This document shows, piece after piece, positions 26,776 through 34,509 of a DNA stretch of 64,000 nt. Both the position numbers and the translations under genes were made by a program. Under the pieces are notes generated by a model, which did not search any database, was not told the DNA's origin, and saw only the letters and a program-made list of their open reading frames with translations. Each line of letters starts with the position of its first letter. Positions within the stretch are counted from its first letter, which is position 1. Source of the DNA: AP-15 sp963700185 (GTDB lineage Bacteria; Pseudomonadota; Alphaproteobacteria; ATCC43930; CGMCC-115725); NCBI GenBank assembly GCA_963700185.1, contig CAVOWP010000007.1:124001-188000 (forward strand), written 5' to 3'.

Positions 26776-28837
26776 GAGTGCCGGTCCGTGTCAGGGGCTC
26801 GTGCCGCCCTCGCACAAAAAGCTCGCTGCACCGCGCCATGGTGTGGCTGGCGCGGCTGATCGGATCGGTTTGGTAAAAATCTTCCATCGGATATTCGAAC
26901 GGATCGGCGGCGATCGGCCCTGCCTCCCCGAAGGTCCCCCACGGGGCGGGGGTCACCGAATCCGCTTCGGCCAGTACCGGATACTTCTCCCACATCCGGC
27001 GGCGCAGATCGCGCAGCGTATCGAAGGGCAGCGGACGGCCGATGGCGCCGGACAGGGCGCGCACGATCTTCCAGTCCTCGCGTGCCTCTCCGGGCGGGAA
27101 CACGGCGCGCCGCGCCAGCTGCACGCGGCCCTCGGCATTGACGTAGGTGCCGTCCTTCTCGGTATAGGCGGCGCCCGGCAGGACGACATCGGCGCAGGCG
27201 GCGCCCCGGTCGCCGTGATGGCCCTGGTAAATGACAAAGGCTGATCCCAGATCGCTCGCATCGATCTCGTCGGCACCCAGAAGGTAGAGAATTTCGATGT
27301 CGCCGGATTTGCAACCGGCCAGGATACCCTCGACATCGCGACCGCCTGGCCTCGGAACAAATCCGAGATCGAGGCCGCCGACCCGCGCGGCGGCGCGGTG
27401 CAGAACATTGAACCCGTTCCAATCCTCGCGAACGAGCCCGACATTTTCGGCAATACGTCTGGCCGCGCCCAGAACGCGGGCGCCGTCGGGGCGGGCAAGC
27501 GCCCCCTGTCCGAGGACAATCATTGGGTTCTTCGCATTGCGCAGCACAGCCGCCCAGGGGTGGTCGCCCGAAGCCAATGCATTCACCACGGTGCCGTCAT
27601 TGCCCAGCATCTCGAGCGGAAATGTCAGGTTGAGCGCGGGGCCGATCGCCGCGACCCGGAAACCCCCGTGGAGATAGCGCTTGCGCAGCCGCGCATTGAC
27701 GAGCGGAGCTTCCCAGCGCGGGTTGGTGCCGATCAGCAGACAGACGTCTGCCTTTTCGATCCCGGCAATTGTCGTATTGAACAAATACGCGGCGCGGCAG
27801 CGCGCATCGAGCCTCGCGCCGTCCTGGCGGCAATCGAGGCTCGAGACGCCGAGCCCACTGAATAACTCCTTCAGCGCAAACATCGCCTCGGCGTCGCATA
27901 AATCGCCGGCGATCGCGGCGATACGCTCGCCCGGGACCTTCTTCAGCCGCTCCGCGATGAGTTCGATGGCCTCCGGCCACTCCACCTCGCGTTTGCGCTC
28001 GCGCCCGAAATAGGGTCGGTCGAGCCGGCGGCGGATAAGGCCGTCGATAGCGTACCGGGTCTTGTCCGAGATCCATTCCTCGTTGACCGCTTCGTGGACC
28101 CGCGGCAGCACGCGCAAGACTTGCGGCCCGCGCGAATCGACCCTGATGTTGCTGCCGACCGCATCCATGACATCGATGGATTCAGTTTTTACCAGCTCCC
28201 AAGGACGAGCGACAAAGGCATATGGCTTCGAGGTCAGCGCGCCGACCGGACACAGATCGATGATGTTGGCCGACAATTCGGAACCGAGCCCCCGCTCGAT
28301 ATAGGTGCCGATCTCCATGTCTTCGCCGCGCCCCGTGGCGCCCAGCTCCTGAACCCCGGCGATCTCAGTCAGAAACCGAATGCAGCGCGTGCAATGGATG
28401 CAGCGGTTCATGCTGGTTTCGACCAGCGGACCAAAATTCTTATAAGGGACGGCGCGCTTGTTCTCCTCGAACCGGCTGCGGTCGAAGCCGTACGCCATCG
28501 CCTGATCCTGCAGATCGCATTCGCCGCCTTGATCGCAGATCGGGCAATCGAGCGGGTGATTGATGAGGAGGAACTCCATCACCGCCTTTTGCGCCTTGAT
28601 TGCTTTTGGGGACTTGGTGAAAACCACCATCCCATCAGTTGCCGGCATGGCACAGGAGGCTATCGGCTTTTGCGATTTCTCGACCTCAACGAGACACATC
28701 CGGCAGTTTCCCGCAATCGCGAGGCGCTCGTGGAAACAGAAATGGGGGACCTCGATCCCTGCGCGTCCACAGGCCTGAAAGATCGTGGTGCCGGCCGGCA
28801 CCTCGACCTCTTGTCCGTCGATCGTCAGCTTTGGCAT
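26768..28837 (-). CDS. nuoG: NADH-quinone oxidoreductase subunit G
   Basis: 689 residues, the large Fe-S subunit. In order: the ferredoxin-like 2Fe-2S site (CFHERLAIAGNCRMC and a following Cys), the His/Cys cluster region DCPICDQGGECDLQD, the 4Fe-4S site NRCIHCTRCIRF, and a long molybdopterin-oxidoreductase-like domain that has lost the cofactor. The ATG at 28837 begins MPKLTIDGQEVEVPAGTT. The start lies two bases after the nuoF stop. Confidence 0.96.
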   Translation of the reverse strand: MPKLTIDGQEVEVPAGTTIFQACGRAGIEVPHFCFHERLAIAGNCRMCLVEVEKSQKPIASCAMPATDGMVVFTKSPKAIKAQKAVMEFLLINHPLDCPICDQGGECDLQDQAMAYGFDRSRFEENKRAVPYKNFGPLVETSMNRCIHCTRCIRFLTEIAGVQELGATGRGEDMEIGTYIERGLGSELSANIIDLCPVGALTSKPYAFVARPWELVKTESIDVMDAVGSNIRVDSRGPQVLRVLPRVHEAVNEEWISDKTRYAIDGLIRRRLDRPYFGRERKREVEWPEAIELIAERLKKVPGERIAAIAGDLCDAEAMFALKELFSGLGVSSLDCRQDGARLDARCRAAYLFNTTIAGIEKADVCLLIGTNPRWEAPLVNARLRKRYLHGGFRVAAIGPALNLTFPLEMLGNDGTVVNALASGDHPWAAVLRNAKNPMIVLGQGALARPDGARVLGAARRIAENVGLVREDWNGFNVLHRAAARVGGLDLGFVPRPGGRDVEGILAGCKSGDIEILYLLGADEIDASDLGSAFVIYQGHHGDRGAACADVVLPGAAYTEKDGTYVNAEGRVQLARRAVFPPGEAREDWKIVRALSGAIGRPLPFDTLRDLRRRMWEKYPVLAEADSVTPAPWGTFGEAGPIAADPFEYPMEDFYQTDPISRASHTMARCSELFVRGRHEPLTRTGTHG

Positions 28838-28839
28838 GA

Positions 28840-30132
28840 TCAGGCCGCCTGCCTCTGCCGCACCGCGGATTGGCGATATTCTGCGATCCGTCGCTCCATC
28901 TCGGGACGGAAATGGCGGATCAGGCCCTGGACCGGCCACATCGCACCGTCGGCCAGCGCGCAGATCGTATGCCCCTCGATCTCGTAGGAGACGTCGAGGA
29001 GCATGTCGATCTCCGCCACCGAGGCGTTGCCCTCGACCATGCGCTCCATGATCCGCCACACCCAGCCGGCACCCTCGCGACATGGGGTGCACTGCCCGCA
29101 ACTCTCGTGTTTATAGAATTTCGACAGCCGGGCGATCGCCTTTACGATATCGGTCGACTTGTCCATGACGATGACGGCGGCGGTGCCAAGCGCACTTTTG
29201 ACGGCGACCAGGCTGTCGAAATCCATCAGCACCGTCTCGCAGATTGATTTCGGTATGACCGGTACGGACGAACCGCCGGGAATGACGGCGAGCAGATTGT
29301 CCCAGCCGCCGCTTACTCCGCCGCCGTGTCGCTCGATCAGCTCGCGCAACGGTATGCTCATTGCCTCTTCGACATTGCAGGGCGTGTTCACGTGGCCGGA
29401 AAGGCAGTAGATCTTGGTGCCCGAGTTGCGCGGCCGGCCGATACCGGCAAACCAAGCAGCGCCGCGCCGCAAGATCGCTGGTACGACCGCGATGGTCTCG
29501 ACATTGTTTACCGTGGTAGGGCAGCCATAAAGGCCGACCTGCGCCGGGAATGGGGGCTTCAGGCGAGGCTGGCCTTTGCGGCCTTCGAGGCTCTCGAGCA
29601 GCCCGGTCTCCTCGCCGCAGATATACGCTCCAGCTCCGCGATGCAGGTAGAGTTCAAAATCCCAGCCCGAGCCGCAGGCGTCCTCGCCGATCAATCCGGC
29701 GTCATAGGCCTCGTCGATGGCGGCTTGTAGGCGCTTTCCCTCGTTATAAAACTCGCCACGGATGTAGATATAGCAAGTGCGGACTCCCATGCCGACCGAG
29801 GCGAGCAGGCAGCCTTCGATCAGCTTGTGTGGGTCGTTGCGCATGATGTCCCGGTCTTTGCAGGTACCCGGCTCGCTCTCATCGGCATTGACGCAAAGAT
29901 AAGTCGGACGGTCGCTTTGTTTTGGCATGAACGACCACTTCAAGCCGGTCGGGAAACCGGCGCCGCCGCGACCGCGCAGCCCGGAATCTTTGACTTGCTC
30001 GACAATCCAATCGCGCCCTTTGAGGATCAGGTCCTTAGTGCGGTCCCAATCGCCGCGCTGCTGGGCACCCGCGAGCCGCCAGTCCTCGCGACCGTAAAGG
30101 TTTGTGAATATCCGATCCTTGTCGGCAAGCAT
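28840..30132 (-). CDS. nuoF: NADH-quinone oxidoreductase subunit F
   Basis: 430 residues, the NADH- and FMN-binding subunit. GLRGRGGAGFPTGLKW is the FMN/NADH loop, YICGEETGLLESLEG a second, and HESCGQCTPCREG binds cluster N3 with a later cysteine. I start at 30132 because AGAGGAA lies five bases upstream; an in-frame ATG ten codons earlier has no such site. Confidence 0.96.
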   Translation of the reverse strand: MLADKDRIFTNLYGREDWRLAGAQQRGDWDRTKDLILKGRDWIVEQVKDSGLRGRGGAGFPTGLKWSFMPKQSDRPTYLCVNADESEPGTCKDRDIMRNDPHKLIEGCLLASVGMGVRTCYIYIRGEFYNEGKRLQAAIDEAYDAGLIGEDACGSGWDFELYLHRGAGAYICGEETGLLESLEGRKGQPRLKPPFPAQVGLYGCPTTVNNVETIAVVPAILRRGAAWFAGIGRPRNSGTKIYCLSGHVNTPCNVEEAMSIPLRELIERHGGGVSGGWDNLLAVIPGGSSVPVIPKSICETVLMDFDSLVAVKSALGTAAVIVMDKSTDIVKAIARLSKFYKHESCGQCTPCREGAGWVWRIMERMVEGNASVAEIDMLLDVSYEIEGHTICALADGAMWPVQGLIRHFRPEMERRIAEYRQSAVRQRQAA

Positions 30133-30142
30133 TGCTTCCTCT

Positions 30143-30775
30143 TTATCTCCAGCCGCCAGCAAGCGGCCTCACATCTTCGTTCTGCGTGGTCCGGCCAGTC
30201 ACCGGCTCCGAGCCCTGGCGGCCGATCACCGAGCCGGGTGGCGGCTGCTTGCCGTCCCGCAGCGCGTCGAGCAACGCCTCGGTCGTGGGGCCGTCCAGAT
30301 CCTCGTAGAAATCGTCGTTCACCTGCAGAATCGGCGCGTTGACGCAGGCGCCGAGACACTCGACCTCGACCAGGGTAAAGAGCCCGTCCGCCGTGGTAGC
30401 GCCGACGCCGATGCCGAGCTTGCGCTCGCAGGCTTCCACGACCGCATCGGAGCCGCGCAGCCAGCACGGCGTCGTCGTGCAGGCTTGCAGCAGATAGCGC
30501 CCGACCGGCCGCAGATTAAACATCGTATAGAACGTCGCGACCTCGTAGACGCGGATCGGCGCCATTTCGAGAAGCCCTGCGACGTGATCCATCGCCGCCC
30601 GAGGCAGCCAGCCGCCATGCTGAGTCTGCGCGATCCACAACAGGGGCAACACCGCGCTAGCCTGACGGCCCGGCGGGTATTTGGCGATGTGGGCCTTGGC
30701 CTGCTCGAGGTTTTCCGGCGTGAACTCAAAGCTCTCCGGTTGCTCGAAGGGAAGTCCTTCGACCGGAGAGTTCAT
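30143..30775 (-). CDS. nuoE: NADH-quinone oxidoreductase subunit E
   Basis: 210 residues, a thioredoxin-fold 2Fe-2S protein (cluster N1a). Cysteines sit in QACTTTPCWLRGSD and EVECLGACVNAP. The C-terminal 40 residues are polar and variable. The ATG at 30775 overlaps the nuoD stop by four bases. Confidence 0.95.
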   Translation of the reverse strand: MNSPVEGLPFEQPESFEFTPENLEQAKAHIAKYPPGRQASAVLPLLWIAQTQHGGWLPRAAMDHVAGLLEMAPIRVYEVATFYTMFNLRPVGRYLLQACTTTPCWLRGSDAVVEACERKLGIGVGATTADGLFTLVEVECLGACVNAPILQVNDDFYEDLDGPTTEALLDALRDGKQPPPGSVIGRQGSEPVTGRTTQNEDVRPLAGGWR

Positions 30776-31986
30776 CGGTCGATCTCGCCGAAAACGATGT
30801 CCATCGAGCCGATGATCGCGACGACATCGGCGAGCATGTGGCCCCGGCACATGAAGTCGGTCGCTTGCAGAAAGGCAAAGCCCGGCGATCTGATCTTGCA
30901 GCGATAGGGCCGGTTGGTGCCGTCCGCAACCAGATACACCCCGAACTCACCCTTCGGCGCTTCGACCGCCGTGTAGGTCTCGCCAGGCGGCACGTGATAG
31001 CCTTCGGTATAAAGCTTGAAGTGATGGATCAGCGCTTCCATCGAATGCTTCATCTCGGCCCGCGGCGGCGGCGCCACCTTGCGGTCGTTGACCTTGACCG
31101 GCCCCGCCGGCATCTGCGCGAGCGCCTGCCTGATGATGCGCACCGATTGGCGCATCTCCTCGATGCGGACGAGGTAACGATCGTAGGAATCGCCGTTGCG
31201 GCCGATCGGAACGTCGAACTCCATCTTGTCATAAGCGTCATAGGGCTGCGCTCGGCGGAGATCCCAGGCGACGCCGGAGCCGCGCAACATTGGTCCGGAG
31301 AACCCCCAATCCGCGGCCTGCTCGGCGGTCACCACACCGATGTCGACAGTGCGCTCCTTGAAGATACGGTTCTCGGTCAGCAGGCGTTCGATATCGTCGA
31401 TCGTCTGCGGGAAGGTGTCGCAAAACGCCAGAATGTCCTCGGCGAGGCCCGCGGGCATGTCGAGATGCACGCCGCCGGGGCGGAAGTAATTGGCGTGCAA
31501 GCGGGCGCCCGATACGCGCTCGTAAAACTCCATCAGCCGCTCGCGCTCTTCGAAGCCCCACAGAAACGGGGTGATCGCGCCGACATCGAGCCCGAACGCG
31601 CAGACGCAAAGCAGATGGTTCAGGATCCGTGTAATCTCGGCGAACAGCACCCGGATATATTGCGCCCGAGGTGGTGGGGTGATGCCCATCAGTTTTTCGA
31701 CCGCGAGCGCGAAAGCGTGCTCCTGGCACATCGGCGACACGTAGTCGAGCCGATCGAAATACGGGATCGCCTGCAGATAGGTCTTGTACTCGATCAGCTT
31801 TTCGGTGCCGCGGTGCAACAGCCCAATATGCGGGTCGGCCCGCTCGATGACCTCGCCATCCATCTCGAGGATGAGCCGCATGACCCCATGCGCCGCCGGA
31901 TGTTGCGGCCCGAAATTCATCATGTAGTTTTTGATACGCGGCGGACCTTCGAGCTCGTCCGTCACCGGCGGCCGCTGCTCGCTCAC
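30772..31986 (-). CDS. nuoD: NADH-quinone oxidoreductase subunit D (49 kDa)
   Basis: 404 residues from a GTG at 31986 that overlaps the nuoC stop (GTGA). It is related to hydrogenase large subunits and forms the quinone site with NuoB. NFGPQHPAAHGVMRLILEMD, HIGLLHRGTEKLIEYKTY, YFDRLDYVSPM and the C-terminal GSMDIVFGEIDR are characteristic. Confidence 0.96.
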   Translation of the reverse strand: MSEQRPPVTDELEGPPRIKNYMMNFGPQHPAAHGVMRLILEMDGEVIERADPHIGLLHRGTEKLIEYKTYLQAIPYFDRLDYVSPMCQEHAFALAVEKLMGITPPPRAQYIRVLFAEITRILNHLLCVCAFGLDVGAITPFLWGFEERERLMEFYERVSGARLHANYFRPGGVHLDMPAGLAEDILAFCDTFPQTIDDIERLLTENRIFKERTVDIGVVTAEQAADWGFSGPMLRGSGVAWDLRRAQPYDAYDKMEFDVPIGRNGDSYDRYLVRIEEMRQSVRIIRQALAQMPAGPVKVNDRKVAPPPRAEMKHSMEALIHHFKLYTEGYHVPPGETYTAVEAPKGEFGVYLVADGTNRPYRCKIRSPGFAFLQATDFMCRGHMLADVVAIIGSMDIVFGEIDR

Positions 31987-32615
31987 CGCTGCCCTCCCGC
32001 CGTGTCGCCGTCGTTTGGCGCTGCCTTTTCGTCGCCCGGGAGGATCTTGTCCATCCCCTCCCATGGCGACAGAAAGTCGAAGCTGCGGAATTCCTGCTGC
32101 AATCGAACCGGATCGTAGACGACCGCCTTCTGATCCTCGTCGTAGCGCACCTCGACATACCCGGTCAGCGGGAAATCCTTGCGCAGCGGATGACCCTCAA
32201 AGCCGTAATCGGTCAAGATGCGGCGCAAATCGGGGTTATCGGCGAAATAGATGCCGAACAAATCCCACGCCTCGCGCTCCCACCAACCGGCGCTGCTGAA
32301 CAGCCCGACTGCCGACGGCACCGCCTGCTCTTCGTCGGTCTCGACCTTGATGCGGATGCGCTGATTGAGCCGCATACTGAGGAGGTTGTAGACGACCTCG
32401 AAACGCAGCGGCCGGTCTGGGTAATCGACGCCGCCGATATCGCAGAGCACGGTGAAGGCGCAATTCGGGTCGTCGCGGAGAAATTTCAGGGCATGCGGCA
32501 ACGATTCCCGCTTCACCCGGCAGCACAATTCGCCGCCGCGGATCTCGGCAGCGACCAGCGCGTCCGGCAACGCCGCCGAGAGGTGTTCGGTCAGGGCGTG
32601 GAGTTTTTCCTGCAT
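31983..32615 (-). CDS. nuoC: NADH-quinone oxidoreductase subunit C (30 kDa)
   Basis: 210 residues. The family signature ERREAWDLFGIYFADNPDLR is seen in the form EREAWDLFGIYFADNPDLRR, then ILTDYGFEGHPLRKDFPLTG. It caps NuoD at the base of the peripheral arm. The gene starts six bases after the nuoB stop. It is not fused to nuoD, unlike in enterobacteria. Confidence 0.96.
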   Translation of the reverse strand: MQEKLHALTEHLSAALPDALVAAEIRGGELCCRVKRESLPHALKFLRDDPNCAFTVLCDIGGVDYPDRPLRFEVVYNLLSMRLNQRIRIKVETDEEQAVPSAVGLFSSAGWWEREAWDLFGIYFADNPDLRRILTDYGFEGHPLRKDFPLTGYVEVRYDEDQKAVVYDPVRLQQEFRSFDFLSPWEGMDKILPGDEKAAPNDGDTAGGQR

Positions 32616-32621
32616 AGCGGA

Positions 32622-33164
32622 TCAGCGAGCGAAGTTGCGGGTACGCCTGATCTTTTTCTGCAGCAACAGAACGCCGTAGAGCAGTGCTTCGGCGGTCGGC
32701 GGACAGCCTGGAACGTAAACGTCCACGGGCACGATGCGATCGCAGCCGCGTACCACCGAATAGGAATAATGATAGTAGCCGCCGCCATTGGCGCACGAGC
32801 CCATCGAGATGACCCAGCGCGGCTCGGCCATTTGGTCGTAAACCTTGCGCAATGCCGGCGCCATCTTGTTGCACAGCGTGCCGGCCACGATCATCACATC
32901 CGACTGGCGGGGGCTGGCACGAAAAACCACGCCAAAGCGATCTAGGTCATAGCGGCTCGCCCCCGTATGCATCATCTCGACCGCGCAGCAAGCCAGACCA
33001 AAGGTCATCGGCCACAGCGACCCGGTGCGCGCCCAATTCACCAGGTTGTCGAGCGTCGCGACAACAAAGCCTTTATCCTGCACTTCCCCGGTGGCAGCTT
33101 TGAGGAGCACATTCTGCTCGGTGCCGGCGGGAACCAGGCGGGTGGGTGTCTCGATCACTCCCAT
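32622..33164 (-). CDS. nuoB: NADH-quinone oxidoreductase subunit B (PSST)
   Basis: 180 residues. It binds the terminal cluster N2 with the adjacent cysteines in FGLACCAVEMMH, plus SMGSCANGGGYYHYSYSV and YVPGCPPTAEAL. The ATG at 33164 overlaps the end of nuoA by ten bases. Confidence 0.97.
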   Translation of the reverse strand: MGVIETPTRLVPAGTEQNVLLKAATGEVQDKGFVVATLDNLVNWARTGSLWPMTFGLACCAVEMMHTGASRYDLDRFGVVFRASPRQSDVMIVAGTLCNKMAPALRKVYDQMAEPRWVISMGSCANGGGYYHYSYSVVRGCDRIVPVDVYVPGCPPTAEALLYGVLLLQKKIRRTRNFAR

Positions 33165-33520
33165 TCCAGCGCCCCTTTTTGCCACTCGTAGATAAAGCCG
33201 ATGGTCAACACCCCAAGGAACACGATCATCGACCAAAAGCCGAACATCCCGATATCGCCGAGTGCAACCGCCCACGGAAATAGGAAGGCCACTTCCAGAT
33301 CGAAGATGATGAACAGGATCGCGACCAAATAATAGCGGACGTCGAACCGCACCCGGGCATCGCCAAACGGTTCAAACCCGCATTCATATGGCGACAACTT
33401 TTCCGTGTTGGGCCGCTGGCGTGCAACAATAAGAGAGGCGGCGATCATTGCGATCGATATTGCGCCGGCAATGGCCAGAAACACGAGGATCGGGAAGTAC
33501 TCGCGCAGTAGCGTTTCCAT
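33155..33520 (-). CDS. nuoA: NADH-quinone oxidoreductase subunit A
   Basis: 121 residues with three membrane spans. SPYECGFEPFGDARVRFDVR is the conserved loop, and FIIFDLEVAFLFPW follows. It is the first gene of the operon nuoABCDEFGHIJKLMN-birA-coaX-rnj-mce. A TATATA run at 33590-33595, about 70 bases upstream, could be a -10 element, but no convincing -35 is seen. Confidence 0.95.
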   Translation of the reverse strand: METLLREYFPILVFLAIAGAISIAMIAASLIVARQRPNTEKLSPYECGFEPFGDARVRFDVRYYLVAILFIIFDLEVAFLFPWAVALGDIGMFGFWSMIVFLGVLTIGFIYEWQKGALEWE

Positions 33521-33670
33521 GGGAGCTCTTGCTGACGTGCTGCACTCGGGCCGCAAAGTCACCTCGTCCCGGCCCATTCGTCAGGAACATATATAATGCG
33601 GATTACTGGAATACGACATCGCCGATCGCGATCTGCTGCCGGCGTGCCAGGATTTCGCGTCTACAGTCGA

Positions 33671-33747
<77 letters not shown>

Positions 33748-33822
33748 GCGGCCTCGACCCGGGGCTGGCACTCCTACCCCTTCCGGCTGGACGGTGTCAA
33801 GCAAACCCCAGTCGGATCGGCT

Positions 33823-33946
33823 TTACGGCAGTTCGAGCAGTTCCAGCCGGCGATCGATGCGCTCGAGGCGCCGGTCGATGCTGTCGAGCCGGCTCTGCAT
33901 CGAGCCGCGCTCGCAAGAAATCGAGAACCTCGGAATAGTCGGCCAT
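33823..33946 (-). pseudogene. Short coiled-coil protein remnant between two tRNA genes
   Basis: The minus-strand ATG at 33946 reads MADYSEVLDFLRARLDA. A neighbouring frame, from 33900, continues with heptad-like sequence: MQSRLDSIDRRLERIDRRLE then LLELP and a stop at 33823. Joined, they give a ~40-residue coiled-coil protein broken by one frame change. A similar coiled coil lies downstream of tRNA-His. Family unknown. Confidence 0.35.
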
Positions 33947-33973
33947 CAGTCACTCGTTCGCGCTGTCGAGCCG

Positions 33974-34050
33974 TGGTGGGCGATGACGGACTTCGAACCG
34001 CCGACCCTCTCGGTGTAAACGAGATGCTCTACCAACTGAGCTAATCGCCC
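33974..34050 (-). tRNA. tRNA-Val (anticodon TAC), with an 8-base T loop
   Basis: A cloverleaf with encoded CCA on the minus strand. Acceptor GGGCGAT pairs with ATCGCCC; the anticodon stem TCTCG/CGAGA encloses TTTACAC (anticodon TAC). The T stem GGCGG/CCGTC encloses TTCGAAGT, eight bases where seven are standard, so the gene is one base longer than normal (77 with CCA). All other arms are regular. The extra base is either a real mutation or a reading error. Confidence 0.88.
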
Positions 34051-34063
34051 CGCGTCACGCGGG

Positions 34064-34336
34064 TCAATTCAGCGAATCGCGCAATCCCTTGCCGGGCTTG
34101 AATTTGGCCTGCTTCGACGCGGCAATCTGGATCTTCTCGCCGGTCCGTGGGTTGCGTCCTTCCGATGCTGCCCGCGACGCGACCGAAAAGGTGCCAAAGC
34201 CGACGAGGCGAACCTCGTCGCCGCCTTTCAGCGCTTCTGCGATGGCGTCGAATACTGCATCAACGGCCTTGCTCGCGTCCGACTTCTTCATATCAGTCTT
34301 GCCGCTGACGGTGTCCACGAGTTCGTTTCTGTTCAC
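34064..34336 (-). CDS. hupB: HU family DNA-binding protein
   Basis: 90 residues from a GTG at 34336 (MNRNELVDTVSGKTDMKKSD), preceded by a G-rich site. This nucleoid protein bends DNA as a dimer. GDEVRLVGFGTFSVASRAAS and GRNPRTGEKIQIAASKQAKF are the HU arm and signature. An earlier in-frame ATG (34405) adds 23 low-quality residues and is rejected. It lies between lon and tRNA-Val, the typical alphaproteobacterial place. Confidence 0.95.
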   Translation of the reverse strand: MNRNELVDTVSGKTDMKKSDASKAVDAVFDAIAEALKGGDEVRLVGFGTFSVASRAASEGRNPRTGEKIQIAASKQAKFKPGKGLRDSLN

Positions 34337-34509
34337 GATACCCCCCTGGGCGAGTGTGCGGGACGTCGATGTGTTCGCCGCAGAGTTTAGAGCGCTGCTG
34401 CCCAAGGGTCAACTGCGCCGCAGCCCGGAATCGAAGCAAACTTGAGGCTAAACGGACCTGCGTAGAACTCTCCGCTCGCAGTCTGCCGTACCTATATTCG
34501 GCAGACTGG

